The notes: generated by a model from the letters alone, not told the origin. A stretch of 64,000 nucleotides of DNA from Pseudomonas sp. FP2309 (GCF_030687575.1 NZ_CP117439.1:5409501-5473500), one strand, 5' to 3'. Shown: positions 46,650 through 57,945, numbered from the stretch's first letter. Numbers and translations: made by a program.

Positions 46650-48626
46650 TCAGCGGAAGCGATCCACTTCTTGACGCAGGCCCGCCGCCAGGGTCTCCAA
46701 CTCTTTGGCAGTAATCGCCAGGTTCGATACCACTTCACGCTGCTCACTGTTGGCCAGCGCGATGCTTTGCAAGTTGCTGCTGAGCAAGGTCGCGGTGCTG
46801 CTCTGTTCCTGCGTCGCCGTGGTAATCGCCGCGAACTGCTGACCCGCCGAGCGGCTTTGCTCATCGATACGCGCCAGTGCCGAGGCCACATCGGCATTGC
46901 GCGACAGGCCTTCCTGCATCAACACATTGCCGTGTTCCATGGTGCTGATGGCGTTGCCGGTTTCTTTCTGGATGCTTTGGATCATCCCGGAAATTTCATC
47001 GGTGGCTTCGCGGGTCCGCGACGCCAGGTTACGCACTTCGTCAGCCACCACCGCAAAACCGCGGCCCTGTTCACCAGCCCGCGCGGCTTCAATGGCAGCG
47101 TTGAGCGCCAGCAGGTTGGTCTGCTCGGCGATGGAGGTGATCACACCCACGATCCCGCCGATTTCCTGAGAACGCTGACCCAAGGTATTAATCACCGTGG
47201 CCGTGCTGTTCAGGGCGGTAGCGATATGCTCCAAGGAGGTGGAAGCCTCTTGCATCGAGTTTCGGCCGATGCGGGTTTGTTGGGCATTTTCCTGGGCGAG
47301 ACGCTCAGTGTTGCCCATGTTGTCGGCGATGTTCAGCGAGGTGGCGCTGAATTCTTCCACCGCGCCGGCCATGCTGGTGATTTCGCCGGACTGCTGCTCC
47401 ATGCCGTCATAAGCGCCGCCCGACAAACCCGACAAGGCCTGAGCACGGCTATTGACCTCTTCGGCCGCCTTGCGGATATGGGAAACCATGGTCGACAGCG
47501 CTTCACCCATCTGGTTGAAACTGCGCGCCAGTTGGCCAATTTCGTCATGGCTGGACACGTTAAGCCGTGCGCTCAAGTCGCCAGCACCCAAGGCTTCGGC
47601 CTGACGCACCAGATCACTCAACGGTTGCAGTTTGCTGCGCAACAGCCAGACCGTGGCGCCCACCGCCAGTAACATCGCCAGCACGCTGCCGATCACCAGA
47701 CGAATGCCGACGGCCCAGGTCACCGCACGGATTTCCGCTTTCGGCATGCTCGCGACCACGGCCCATGGGCCACCTTCGAAGGGCACCGACACGCTGTAGA
47801 AATCTTCGTTCCTGTCGCTCCAGAAGTGACCTTTGCCTGGGGTCTTGGCCAGGTCCAGCATCACCGGAACCGCCTGATCCAGAGCCTGCACGCCCGCCGG
47901 GGGCACCAGCCAGCGCTTCTGCTCATCGAGCAACGCCAGGGAACCGGTCTGGCCGATGCGGAAGCGCTTGAGGTTTTCGAACTGGGCGGCCTGCGCGTCG
48001 GTGTAGTCAAACCCGATGAACAACACAGCGATCACTTTGCCACTGGGGTCGCGTACAGGGCTGTATTGGGTCATGTAGGAACGGTCGAACAACACCGCAC
48101 GTCCGATATAGGCCTGGCCACCTAGCACTCGCTGGTAGGCCGGACCCTGGCGATCAAGCACAGTGCCGATCGCACGGCTGCCGTCCTGCTTGGTCAGGGA
48201 GGTGCTGACACGGATAAAGTCGTCACCGCTGCGCACAAACACGGTGGCCACGCCGCCGGACATCTGCTTGAACTCATCCACTTCGGTGAAGTTGTTGTTG
48301 AGCACTTCGCCGCCCAGCAACAGGCTCGGTGTCTGAACCCCGGCCACCGCGACCGGTTGATCGGCCTTCACCGTCAACCCGGCGCTGAAGCGTTTCTCGA
48401 ACAACCCCGTCAGGCGCTGGGTGCTCTCGCGTAACGTGCTGTGGAAGGTATTGAGTTGGTCGGCGAGCAAACGCGCTTCGCTGGCCAGGTGCTCCTCGCG
48501 GGTATCGAGGTTGGCGGAGTCGAGGGAACGCAAGGCGAAAACAGTACTGCCGCCGATGGCGACAGCCAAAATCACAGCTAATGCGATGCCTAACTGGGAG
48601 GCAATCCGCGCGCGAGGTTGAGACAT
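46650..48626 (-). CDS. Methyl-accepting chemotaxis protein
   Basis: This is a membrane chemoreceptor of 658 residues. Transmembrane helix 1 is about 10-32 and helix 2 about 294-318. Between them is a large periplasmic domain of the Cache type, ending in the motif [18 protein letters not shown] and [24 protein letters not shown] domain (about 318-370) leads into the signalling domain with the tip [21 protein letters not shown]. The C-terminal end lacks a CheR-docking pentapeptide. The ligand is unknown. It stands alone, without che genes nearby. Confidence 0.92.
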   Translation of the reverse strand: MSQPRARIASQLGIALAVILAVAIGGSTVFALRSLDSANLDTREEHLASEARLLADQLNTFHSTLRESTQRLTGLFEKRFSAGLTVKADQPVAVAGVQTPSLLLGGEVLNNNFTEVDEFKQMSGGVATVFVRSGDDFIRVSTSLTKQDGSRAIGTVLDRQGPAYQRVLGGQAYIGRAVLFDRSYMTQYSPVRDPSGKVIAVLFIGFDYTDAQAAQFENLKRFRIGQTGSLALLDEQKRWLVPPAGVQALDQAVPVMLDLAKTPGKGHFWSDRNEDFYSVSVPFEGGPWAVVASMPKAEIRAVTWAVGIRLVIGSVLAMLLAVGATVWLLRSKLQPLSDLVRQAEALGAGDLSARLNVSSHDEIGQLARSFNQMGEALSTMVSHIRKAAEEVNSRAQALSGLSGGAYDGMEQQSGEITSMAGAVEEFSATSLNIADNMGNTERLAQENAQQTRIGRNSMQEASTSLEHIATALNSTATVINTLGQRSQEIGGIVGVITSIAEQTNLLALNAAIEAARAGEQGRGFAVVADEVRNLASRTREATDEISGMIQSIQKETGNAISTMEHGNVLMQEGLSRNADVASALARIDEQSRSAGQQFAAITTATQEQSSTATLLSSNLQSIALANSEQREVVSNLAITAKELETLAAGLRQEVDRFR

Positions 48627-48801
48627 GACGGCTCCTGGCCGAGGCCAGGATCATCCTGATCTCATAGCGCTGCTCGGCAAATTATCTAATGGGAAACGTT
48701 GGTGCACGATTGTTCCAACACACCTACTTCGGCGGCGTGTGGCAATACTTGAGCGAATCCCAAGGGCATCGCGCAAACGGTTGCGTATGGGGCGCCCCCA
48801 T

Positions 48802-49722
48802 TCAATCGAGACGTTCGACCGCAGGCAAAGCCATGGCCTGCACTTCGCCCTGGAGAAAATCCGCCAGACGCCGCAAACGCTCACCGCCGGGGCGGGTCTT
48901 GGGCCATACCAGATAGTAACTTTCCCCACTCGCCACCGCCGTTGGCCATGGCAGGCTCAAACGCCCTTGTGCCACATCTTCGGCCACCATCAGCAGGTCG
49001 CCCATGGACACCCCGTAACCCCGTGCCGCCGCGATCATGCCCAGCTCCAGCGTATCGAACACTTGGCCGCCCTTGAGCGAAACGTGGGACGACAACCCCA
49101 TGCGCTCCAGCCAATTGCGCCAGTCGCGACGGTCTGGCGTGGGATGCAGCAACTCGGTGCCCGCCAGGCGGTTGACGTCCCAAGGGCCGTCCTTGAGCAG
49201 GTTCGGCGCGCCGACGGGGATCAGGAACTCGGGGAACAGGTAACTGGCTTCCCAATCTGCCGGAAAGTGCCCGTAGCTCAATAACACCGCGCAATCGAAA
49301 GGCTCCTGGTTGAAGTCCACTTCGTCCACGTTCATCCAGGCGCTGGTGAGTTGCACCTCATTGCCCGGCTGTAATGCCCGGAAGCGACTGAGCCGCGCCA
49401 ACAGCCACCGCATGGTCAGGGTCGACGGCGCCTTCATGCGCAGGATGTCATCTTCGGCGTTCAGGGTATGGCAGGCCCGCTCCAGCGCCGCGAACCCCTC
49501 ACGCACTCCAGGCAACAGCAGGCGCGCCGCTTCGGTGAGCTGCCGATTGCGGCCGCTGCGCTGGAACAGACGGCAGGCGAAATGCTCTTCCAGCGTGCGG
49601 ATATGCCGGCTCACCGCACTTTGGGTAATCGACAGTTCTTCGGCGGCACGGGTAAAGGAGTTATGCCGGGAGGCCGCTTCAAAAGCACGCAAGGCGTAAA
49701 GAGGAGGGAGACGACGAGACAT
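48802..49722 (-). CDS. LysR-type transcriptional regulator (GcvA-like)
   Basis: This DNA-binding regulator has 306 residues. I chose the ATG at 49722, 11 bases after GGAG; the frame extends upstream but without family sequence. The winged-helix domain is LPPLYALRAFEAASRHNSF (5-23) through AAEELSITQSAVSRHIRTLE (about 26-45), with the closing FQRSGRNRQLT. The effector-binding part resembles GcvA/AmpR-like members. It is divergent from a MATE pump gene, with a 152-base gap, so control of that pump is possible. The target is not known. Confidence 0.87.
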   Translation of the reverse strand: MSRRLPPLYALRAFEAASRHNSFTRAAEELSITQSAVSRHIRTLEEHFACRLFQRSGRNRQLTEAARLLLPGVREGFAALERACHTLNAEDDILRMKAPSTLTMRWLLARLSRFRALQPGNEVQLTSAWMNVDEVDFNQEPFDCAVLLSYGHFPADWEASYLFPEFLIPVGAPNLLKDGPWDVNRLAGTELLHPTPDRRDWRNWLERMGLSSHVSLKGGQVFDTLELGMIAAARGYGVSMGDLLMVAEDVAQGRLSLPWPTAVASGESYYLVWPKTRPGGERLRRLADFLQGEVQAMALPAVERLD

Positions 49723-49874
49723 AAAGAAAGCTCCGACAGCGCAATGCCGGAACCCTACCAGAATCCATAAGGCATGAGTTTTAATCATGCAAACGATCGC
49801 ATTTATCCCTTTGTGCAATGGCCTGAGAGCGCCGAGAATCACCCCCTCCCCAAACGTCTGACTTTTTGAGCGTG

Positions 49875-51287
49875 ATGATCATGCAGCATCCGGCACGTAC
49901 TGAACTCTGGGCCATTCTGCGGCTGTCAGGGCCGCTGATCGCCTCACAGTTGGCGCACATGCTGATGGTGCTGACCGACACCCTGATGATGGCGCGCCTG
50001 AGCCCCGAAGCCCTGGCCGGTGGTGGCCTGGGCGCGGCGACCTATTCGTTCGTGTCGATCTTCTGCATCGGCGTGATTGCCGCCGTGGGCACACTGGTGG
50101 CGATCCGTCACGGTGCCGGTGATATCGACGGCGCCACCCGCCTGACCCAGGCGGGGCTTTGGCTCGCCTGGTTGATGGCCCTGGCGGCGGCGTTGCTGTT
50201 GTGGAACCTCAAGCCGGTGCTGCTGATGTTCGGCCAGACCGAAAGCAACGTGCAATCGGCGGGGCAGTTTCTGACGGTGCTGCCATTCGCCCTGCCCGGC
50301 TACCTGAGTTTCATGGCCTTGCGCGGCTTCACCAGCGCCATCGGCAAGGCAACTCCCGTGATGGTGATCAGCCTTGGCGGCACGGTACTCAATTACCTGC
50401 TCAACCACGCCTTGATCGAAGGCATGTTCGGCCTGCCGAAACTCGGGCTGATGGGCATCGGCCTGGTCACCGCCATCGTCGCCAACGGCATGGCGCTGGC
50501 GCTGATGTGGTACATCCGCAGCAACCGCGACTATGCCGCCTATCCATTGGGCAGCGGCCTGCTGCGCCTCAACACGCGGTACCTGCGCGAACTGTGGCGC
50601 CTGGGCCTGCCGATTGGCGGCACCTATGCGGTGGAGGTTGGGCTGTTTGCCTTTGCCGCGCTGTGCATCGGCACCATGGGCAGCACACAGTTGGCGGCGC
50701 ATCAGGTCGCCCTGCAAATCGTCTCGGTCGCGTTCATGGTGCCGGCGGGCATGTCCTACGCCGTGACCATGCGCATCGGTCAGCATTATGGTGCCGGGCA
50801 GTTACTGCAGGCGCGCATGGCGGGTCGGGTCGGCATCACTTTTGGCGCTGCGGTGATGCTGGGTTTTGCCGTGGTGCTATGGCTGTTTTCCGATCCACTG
50901 ATCGGCTTGCTCATTGATCACAACAACCCGGCGTTCCACGACGTCATTGTCATGGCCGTCAGCCTGCTCGCCGTTGCCGCCTGGTTCGAACTGTTTGACG
51001 GCGTGCAAACCATTGCTATGGGGTGCATTCGTGGGCTTAAAGATGCCAAGACCACCTTTTTGATTGGGGCGGGCTGCTATTGGTTGATTGGCGCGCCTGC
51101 CGCCTGGCTGATGGCGTTCATCCTGGGCTGGGGACCGACCGGCGTGTGGTGGGGCTTGGCGCTGGGTTTGGCGTGTGCGGCCGTCAGCCTGACCTGGGCA
51201 TTCGAGGCAAAGATGAAGCGCATGATTCGCCAGGAAGGCGCAGCGCCCGAAACCCGCCAGGGGTTTCAGGCCGCACAAGCGGATTAA
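49875..51287 (+). CDS. MATE family efflux pump
   Basis: This is a multidrug-type efflux pump of the MATE family, driven by proton or sodium. The protein is 470 residues with 12 predicted helices in two halves. Family motifs include GPLIASQLAHMLMVLTDTLMM (about 17-37, quoted in part) and GLPKLGLMGIGLVTAIVANG. The true start may be the ATG at 49881 (MQHPARTELW), or 49875; the TTG at 49866 is unlikely. The order MATE - GGDEF/EAL protein - rep is as I recall for P. aeruginosa PA5294-PA5296. Its stop codon overlaps that of the next gene. Confidence 0.9.
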   Translation: MIMQHPARTELWAILRLSGPLIASQLAHMLMVLTDTLMMARLSPEALAGGGLGAATYSFVSIFCIGVIAAVGTLVAIRHGAGDIDGATRLTQAGLWLAWLMALAAALLLWNLKPVLLMFGQTESNVQSAGQFLTVLPFALPGYLSFMALRGFTSAIGKATPVMVISLGGTVLNYLLNHALIEGMFGLPKLGLMGIGLVTAIVANGMALALMWYIRSNRDYAAYPLGSGLLRLNTRYLRELWRLGLPIGGTYAVEVGLFAFAALCIGTMGSTQLAAHQVALQIVSVAFMVPAGMSYAVTMRIGQHYGAGQLLQARMAGRVGITFGAAVMLGFAVVLWLFSDPLIGLLIDHNNPAFHDVIVMAVSLLAVAAWFELFDGVQTIAMGCIRGLKDAKTTFLIGAGCYWLIGAPAAWLMAFILGWGPTGVWWGLALGLACAAVSLTWAFEAKMKRMIRQEGAAPETRQGFQAAQAD

Positions 51288-52957
51288 AGCCCTTCGCCTA
51301 CCTGTGCCTGCCGGCCCCTGCCGAATGTCAGGTAGTCCACCAGTTCAGGCAACGGCAACGGTTTGCTGATCAGATAACCCTGAGCCTGGTCACAGCCGAA
51401 CAACCTCAGCAGCGCCAGTTGCTCAGGGGTTTCCACCCCTTCGGCCACCACTTCCAGGTTGAGGTTGTGCGCCAGGTTGATCATGGCATGCACCAGTTTG
51501 CGGTTCTCTTCGCGCTCCTCCATGCCGCCGACGAAGCTCTTGTCGATCTTCAGCAAGGCGATCGGCAGGCTGTTGAGGTGCACGAACGATGAGAAACCGG
51601 TGCCGAAGTCGTCCAGGGAGAACCGCACACCCAGGCGACCGAGGGCGTCCATGGTCTGCTTGACCAGGTCACTGCGGCGCATAACGGCGGTTTCGGTCAA
51701 CTCGAACTCCAGCCACTGCGCCTCCACACCACGCTCGGCAATCAGCCGGCTGAGGGTGGAGAGCAACTGGCTGTCCTGGAACTGGCGAAATGACAGGTTG
51801 ACCGCCATGTGCAACGGCGGCAGGCCGCGTTCACGCAGGTCTTGCATGTCGCGCAGGGCCCGGGAGATCACCCAGTATCCCAGCGGTACGATCAGGCCGC
51901 TCTGTTCAGCCAACGGCACGAATTCGCTGGGCGGCAGCAGGCCGCGTTCGCCATGGCGCCAGCGCACCAGCGCTTCCAGGCCAACAATATGCCCATCGTC
52001 CAGGTCCAGGCGCGGTTGGTAATGCAGCTCCAGTTCATCCCGACGCAAGGCACGGCGCAATTCACTTTCCAGGTCGGCCAGGCTGCGCGCGTTACGGTTG
52101 ATGCGTTCGTTGAAGATATGAAAGGTACAGCCCTGAGTGCTTTTGGCTTGCTGCATGGCGATGTGGGCGTGCCACATCAGCGGGTCGGCACCGGCCCGCG
52201 CACGCGCATGCGCCACACCCAGGCTGCAACCGATCAGCAGGCTTTCGCCATCCACCCAGTAAGGTTCGGCCATGGCTTCGGTGATGCGCTCGGCCATCCA
52301 CTCGGCGCGCTGGGGCGCACGGCGGGTATCGATCAACAAGGCGAATTCGTCGCTGCCCAGACGGGCCAGTTGGTCGCCGGCTTCGAGCTGGCTCTTGAGC
52401 CGCGAGACAACCTGCAGGATCAACCGGTCGCCGGCCTGATGGCCAAGGGCGTCGTTGGCGTGACGGAAATTGTCGAGGTCGAGGTGACCGAGGGCCAGGC
52501 CGCGGCCTTCATTCTCGGCCAGTCGCGCGGCCAGCAAGGTCTGGAAACCCTGGCGGTTGGCGATGCCGGTCAGCGGGTCTTGCTCGGCAAGGCGTTGCAG
52601 GGTGGTTTCCAACACACCGCGCTCGCGCACATGGCGCAGGCAGCGGCGCAGGGTATCGGTGCCCAAAGCATCACGGATCAGCCAGTCGCTGACGCCCAGC
52701 GGCGAAACCAACGGTTCCTGCTCCAACAGCAATACGCACGGCAAACTGCACCGACCAGGGCCGGGTTGCAGGTTGGGCGTGGTCAATAGCACGGCGCTTT
52801 GGTCGTCATCGAACAGACGACTCACCGAGTCCCAATTGGGCGCGCTGATCAGCACAGCCCCATCGCCCATCGGCGCCAGGCACTCGCGCAATAACGCTGC
52901 CCACTCAGGCGCATCGGCCAATAGCAGCAAACGCAAGGGTTCGACAGGCGTAGACAA
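51284..52957 (-). CDS. GGDEF/EAL protein, probable c-di-GMP phosphodiesterase
   Basis: This 557-residue protein has an N-terminal receiver-like part (1-120), a GGDEF domain (about 125-285) and an EAL domain (about 295-545). The GGDEF signature reads LGSDEFALL, with Ser in place of the second Gly, so cyclase activity is doubtful. The EAL set is intact: EALVRWRH, the Asn in NLSFRQF, ELTETAVM, LDDFGTGFSS, KIDKSFV and VVAEGVET. It therefore most likely cleaves c-di-GMP. The position next to rep matches P. aeruginosa PA5295 (ProE), a reported phosphodiesterase. The start is TTG at 52957, preceded by an in-frame stop and AGGGAG. Confidence 0.9.
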   Translation of the reverse strand: MSTPVEPLRLLLLADAPEWAALLRECLAPMGDGAVLISAPNWDSVSRLFDDDQSAVLLTTPNLQPGPGRCSLPCVLLLEQEPLVSPLGVSDWLIRDALGTDTLRRCLRHVRERGVLETTLQRLAEQDPLTGIANRQGFQTLLAARLAENEGRGLALGHLDLDNFRHANDALGHQAGDRLILQVVSRLKSQLEAGDQLARLGSDEFALLIDTRRAPQRAEWMAERITEAMAEPYWVDGESLLIGCSLGVAHARARAGADPLMWHAHIAMQQAKSTQGCTFHIFNERINRNARSLADLESELRRALRRDELELHYQPRLDLDDGHIVGLEALVRWRHGERGLLPPSEFVPLAEQSGLIVPLGYWVISRALRDMQDLRERGLPPLHMAVNLSFRQFQDSQLLSTLSRLIAERGVEAQWLEFELTETAVMRRSDLVKQTMDALGRLGVRFSLDDFGTGFSSFVHLNSLPIALLKIDKSFVGGMEEREENRKLVHAMINLAHNLNLEVVAEGVETPEQLALLRLFGCDQAQGYLISKPLPLPELVDYLTFGRGRQAQVGEGL

Positions 52958-53220
52958 GCTAGCTCCCTAGACTCTGCAAAATTCGTTGGCGGCGGGCATT
53001 ATGACGTGCGGCCTGATAATCACCAATGATAGGGGTTATCAAACACGCAGGCTGTAATCATTTGTCTCAGGTTAACCAAAAGCCTCGACATCCTGCGGCA
53101 AAGTATCAAAAGCGGCAAATTTAGATCGAGTGGTACGTCACACCGTCGATCCAGAGCAGCAGAATCTTGCCAGCCTGTTAAAATGCCCGCCCTTTTGAAC
53201 AACGACTCCCTGAACTCTGT

Positions 53221-55230
53221 ATGTCCCGACTCAATCCCCGGCAGCAAGAAGCCGTGAACTACGTCGGCGGCCCTCTATTGGTGCTCGCCGGCGCAGGCTC
53301 CGGCAAGACCAGCGTGATCACGCGCAAGATCGCGCACCTGATCCAGAACTGTGGCATCCGCGCTCAGTACATCGTCGCCATGACCTTTACCAACAAGGCG
53401 GCGCGCGAGATGAAAGAGCGTGTCGGCACCCTGCTCAAGGGTGGCGAGGGCCGTGGTCTCACGGTGTGCACCTTCCACAACCTCGGGCTGAACATCATCC
53501 GCAAGGAGCATGCGCGACTGGGCTACAAGCCGGGCTTCTCGATCTTCGACGAGGCCGACGTCAAAGCCCTGATGACCGACATCATGCAGAAGGAATACGC
53601 AGGCGACGACGGCGTCGACGAGATCAAGAATATGATCGGCGCCTGGAAGAACGACCTGGTGCTGCCCGCTCAAGCCCTGGAAGCTGCGCGCAACCCCAAG
53701 GAGCAGACCGCCGCCATCGTCTATACCCACTACCAGCGCACGCTCAAGGCGTTCAACGCGGTGGATTTCGATGATCTGATCCTGCAGCCGGTCAAGCTGT
53801 TCCAGGAACACGCCGACATCCTCGAAAAATGGCAGAACAAGGTGCGTTACCTGCTGGTGGACGAGTACCAGGACACCAACGCCAGCCAGTATTTGCTGGT
53901 GAAGCTGCTGATTGGCACGCGCAACCAGTTCACCGTGGTGGGCGACGATGACCAATCGATCTACGCCTGGCGCGGCGCTCGTCCGGAAAACCTGATGCTG
54001 CTCAAGGTCGACTACCCGTCCTTGAAAGTGGTGATGCTGGAGCAGAACTACCGCTCCACCAGCCGCATCCTGCGCTGCGCCAACGTGCTGATCTCCAACA
54101 ACCCCCACGAGTTTGAAAAACAGCTGTGGAGCGAGATGGGCCATGGCGATGAGATCCGCGTGATCCGCTGCCGCAACGAAGACGCCGAAGCCGAGCGCGT
54201 GGCCGTGGAAATTCTCAGCCTGCACCTGCGCACCGACCGCCCCTACAGCGACTTCGCGATCCTGTATCGCGGTAACTACCAGGCCAAGCTGATCGAGTTG
54301 AAACTGCAGCACCACCAGGTGCCGTATCGCCTGTCAGGCGGCAACAGCTTTTTCGGACGCCAGGAAGTAAAAGACCTGATGGCCTACTTCCGCTTGATCG
54401 TGAACCCCGATGACGACAACGCCTTCCTGCGCGTGATCAACGTGCCACGCCGGGAAATCGGTTCGACGACCCTGGAAAAACTCGGTAACTACGCCACCGA
54501 ACGCAAGATCTCGATGTACGCCGCCACCGACGAAATCGGCCTGGGTGAACACCTGGACACGCGCTTCACCGATCGCCTGTCGCGCTTCAAGCGCTTCATG
54601 GACAAGGTGCGCGAACAATGCGCCGGCGAAGACCCGATCAGTGCGCTGCGCAGCATGGTCATGGACATCGACTATGAAAACTGGCTGCGCACCAACAGTT
54701 CCAGCGACAAGGCCGCGGATTACCGCATGGGCAACGTCTGGTTCCTGATCGAAGCCCTGAAGAACACCCTGGAAAAAGACGAAGACGGCGAAATGACCGT
54801 CGAAGACGCCATCGGCAAGCTGGTGCTGCGCGACATGCTCGAGCGCCAGCAGGAAGAAGAGGACGGCGCCGAAGGTGTACAGATGATGACCTTGCATGCC
54901 TCCAAGGGCCTGGAGTTTCCGTACGTGTTCATCATGGGCATGGAAGAGGAAATTCTCCCACATCGCTCCAGCATCGAAGCCGACACCATCGAAGAAGAAC
55001 GGCGCCTGGCCTACGTGGGCATTACCCGCGCACGTCAGACCCTGGCCTTCACCTTTGCCGCCAAGCGCAAGCAATACGGCGAGATCATCGATTGTGCCCC
55101 CAGCCGGTTCCTCGATGAACTGCCGCCGGATGACTTGGCCTGGGAAGGCAATGACGACACACCGACCGAGGTAAAGGCCGTTCGCGGCAATACCGCGCTG
55201 GCGGACATACGCGCGATGTTAAAGCGCTAG
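53221..55230 (+). CDS. rep: ATP-dependent DNA helicase Rep
   Basis: Rep is a 3'-5' superfamily 1 helicase that clears protein blocks ahead of replication forks. The protein is 669 residues. Walker A is GAGSGKT (24-30), motif II is DEYQDTN, motif III is GDDDQSIYAWRGA, motif IV includes EQNYRS, and the last motifs include TLHASKGLEF and VGITRA. It is a single gene. A -10-like TAAAAT (53179-53184) lies 37 bases before the ATG, with no clear -35. The call is very secure. Confidence 0.96.
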   Translation: MSRLNPRQQEAVNYVGGPLLVLAGAGSGKTSVITRKIAHLIQNCGIRAQYIVAMTFTNKAAREMKERVGTLLKGGEGRGLTVCTFHNLGLNIIRKEHARLGYKPGFSIFDEADVKALMTDIMQKEYAGDDGVDEIKNMIGAWKNDLVLPAQALEAARNPKEQTAAIVYTHYQRTLKAFNAVDFDDLILQPVKLFQEHADILEKWQNKVRYLLVDEYQDTNASQYLLVKLLIGTRNQFTVVGDDDQSIYAWRGARPENLMLLKVDYPSLKVVMLEQNYRSTSRILRCANVLISNNPHEFEKQLWSEMGHGDEIRVIRCRNEDAEAERVAVEILSLHLRTDRPYSDFAILYRGNYQAKLIELKLQHHQVPYRLSGGNSFFGRQEVKDLMAYFRLIVNPDDDNAFLRVINVPRREIGSTTLEKLGNYATERKISMYAATDEIGLGEHLDTRFTDRLSRFKRFMDKVREQCAGEDPISALRSMVMDIDYENWLRTNSSSDKAADYRMGNVWFLIEALKNTLEKDEDGEMTVEDAIGKLVLRDMLERQQEEEDGAEGVQMMTLHASKGLEFPYVFIMGMEEEILPHRSSIEADTIEEERRLAYVGITRARQTLAFTFAAKRKQYGEIIDCAPSRFLDELPPDDLAWEGNDDTPTEVKAVRGNTALADIRAMLKR

Positions 55231-55276
55231 AATCGACTACTTTTTAATCTACTTTCGGCGCACATCGCGCCATTAG

Positions 55277-55861
<585 letters not shown>

Positions 55862-55885
55862 TCGCGGCCTGACTGCGGTAAAAAA

Positions 55886-55913
55886 TGTGAGAGCGGGCCT
55901 GCCCGCTCTCACA
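55886..55913. terminator. Stem-loop between xpt and CoA-transferase gene
   Basis: Perfect 13-base arms TGTGAGAGCGGGC (55886-55898) and GCCCGCTCTCACA (55901-55913), with AAAAA before on the plus strand, lie between convergent stop codons. It is a REP-type palindrome that can act as a terminator. Confidence 0.8.
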
Positions 55914-55930
55914 TCGATCTGTGATGGCTG

Positions 55931-57853
55931 TCAGTGGGCAGTCGCCTGCAAACCAGCGAGCAGCAGACGTTGATACAGGTCTTCCTTAAGTCCCTGCGGC
56001 TTATCCAAGCGCATCCGCTCCAAATGCGTCGCAAATGCCTCCGGCTCCGGTGCATCCAGCGCCGCCTTGCCCAACTCCAGAACCTCCGTCAGCTTGAATT
56101 TGCTCTTGAGCCAGTTCAACGCGCGTAACAAGTCACGCTCTTCATCGGTGAAGTCGCTGCCCAGAGGATATTCCGGAAACAGCCGTTTATGCCGCGCCTG
56201 AATGCCCTGGAGCCGCTCCGGCGTGTTGTCGGCGAATCGCGGATCCAGCTGGAAGTTTTTGGGTAACTTGCCGGCCTTTTGCGCCTGTTCGATCAAATCG
56301 GCCTGGAAGCGCGAGTCGGTGATATTGAGCAGCGCCTCAATCACCTTCGCATCCGTCTGCCCGCGCAAGTCGGCGATTCCATACTCGGTGATGACGATAT
56401 CGCGCAAGTGTCGGGGAATGGTGCAGTGGCCGTAGTCCCAGACAATATTGGAACTGACCTCCCCAGCCGACTCGCGCCAACTGCGCAAAATCAGGATGGA
56501 ACGCGCGCCTTGCAGCGCATGGCCTTGGGCAACGAAGTTGTATTGACCGCCCACGCCACTGAGTACACGGCCGTCTTCCAATTGATCCGCCACGCCCGCG
56601 CCGAGCAACGTCACCATGATCGCGCTGTTGATAAACCGCGCATCCTGGCGCTGCAAACGCTTGAGTTCTTCCTGCCCGTACAGTTCGTTGATGTAGCTGA
56701 TGCGGGTCATGTTGAATTGCAGGCGTTTGGCATGGCTAATTTCCTGCAAGCGCTGGTAAAAACTACGTGGCCCCAGAAAGAAGCCACCATGGATCGATAC
56801 GCCATCGGGCTGGGCCGCATCGTCCAGCAAACCGGCGTTGGCCTGTTCCTGCGTCGCCACATCGGGGTACACCTTGCGCCGTATAATCCCGGCATCCGCC
56901 AGTACCAGCAGGCCGTTGACGAACATTTCGCTGCAGCCGTACAAGCCACGAGCAAAAGGGTCAACGCCGCCTTCACGGCTGATCAGGGGCGCCCATTGAT
57001 AGACGTCCAGGTCCGTGAGCAACAGTCGATAGGCTTCGTTATCGGCCTGGCGCGCCAGCAAGGCGGCAGTCAGCGCATCGCCCATCGAGCCAATGCCGAT
57101 CTGCAGGGTGCCACCGTCACGCACCAGGGTGCTGGCATGCAGGCCAATAAAATGATCCTGGAACCCTACCGGCATATTCGGCGTGGAGAACAGCGTGGTG
57201 CTGTCCTTTGCGTCGATCAGGTAGTCGAACGCGTCCATGCCCAGCTCGGAATCTCCCGGCATGTAGGGTAAATCGGTATGAACCTGACCCACGATCAAGA
57301 TGGTTTCACCGGCGTCACGGCGCTTGGCGATCATTGGCAATAGGTCGAGGGTGATATCGGGGTTGCAGCTCAGGCTCAGGCGGTCCGGGTGTTCCGCGCT
57401 GCTCGCGACCAGTTGCGCCACCAGGTTCAGGCCGGCGCCGTTGATATCACGGGCGGCGTGGCTATAGTTGCTGCTCACGTAGTCCTGCTGGGCCGATTCG
57501 CTGTGCAACAGGCTGCCGGGCTGCATGAAAAACTGCTGCACATGGATGTTTTTCGGAAGACTGTCTTTATGCAGGTCGGCAAGGAAATCCAACTCGGGAT
57601 AGTCACCGAATACCCGCTCGATGAAGGGTTCGAGAAAGCGCTTCTGCAACCCGTCACCCAAGGTCGGCCGGCCAAGGCTCAGGGCGGTGTAAATCGTAAG
57701 CGCGCGCTCCGGCAGTTGGGCGATTCGCCGGTACAGCGCGTTGACGAACAGGTTGGGCTTACCCAGCCCCAGCGGCATGCCCATGTGGATATGCGCCGGC
57801 AAGCGCGCCAGTACGTCGTCAACTGCTTGCTCGATTGAACACAACTGCACCAT
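55931..57853 (-). CDS. Acetyl-CoA hydrolase/transferase family protein
   Basis: This is a 640-residue member of the acetyl-CoA hydrolase/CoA-transferase family (Cat1/ACH1-like). The N-terminal half holds SLGRPTLGDGLQ and YVSSNYSHAARDINGAGLNLVAQ (about 126-148, part), and the C-terminal half begins near IGIGSMGDALTAALLA (about 272-287). The late segment SGVGGQYNFVAQGHALQGARSIL (about 440-462) is the AcetylCoA_hyd_C mark. The ends are longer than in typical 500-residue members. Acyl-CoA:carboxylate exchange is likely; the physiological pair is unknown. Single gene. Confidence 0.85.
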   Translation of the reverse strand: MVQLCSIEQAVDDVLARLPAHIHMGMPLGLGKPNLFVNALYRRIAQLPERALTIYTALSLGRPTLGDGLQKRFLEPFIERVFGDYPELDFLADLHKDSLPKNIHVQQFFMQPGSLLHSESAQQDYVSSNYSHAARDINGAGLNLVAQLVASSAEHPDRLSLSCNPDITLDLLPMIAKRRDAGETILIVGQVHTDLPYMPGDSELGMDAFDYLIDAKDSTTLFSTPNMPVGFQDHFIGLHASTLVRDGGTLQIGIGSMGDALTAALLARQADNEAYRLLLTDLDVYQWAPLISREGGVDPFARGLYGCSEMFVNGLLVLADAGIIRRKVYPDVATQEQANAGLLDDAAQPDGVSIHGGFFLGPRSFYQRLQEISHAKRLQFNMTRISYINELYGQEELKRLQRQDARFINSAIMVTLLGAGVADQLEDGRVLSGVGGQYNFVAQGHALQGARSILILRSWRESAGEVSSNIVWDYGHCTIPRHLRDIVITEYGIADLRGQTDAKVIEALLNITDSRFQADLIEQAQKAGKLPKNFQLDPRFADNTPERLQGIQARHKRLFPEYPLGSDFTDEERDLLRALNWLKSKFKLTEVLELGKAALDAPEPEAFATHLERMRLDKPQGLKEDLYQRLLLAGLQATAH

Positions 57854-57945
57854 CCGACCCTCCTGAACATTCCATGATTAGGGGTTGGACCGAGCTTGCC
57901 GGGTCTTTGCTGCAATGAACAGTACGAAACACAAATTGCAGACAC

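Noticed and set aside
53014..53041. Fur-box-like TGATAA...TTATCA dyad upstream of rep
   Set aside because: Only 6-base arms match, the interior differs from the Fur consensus, and neither neighbour is an iron gene.
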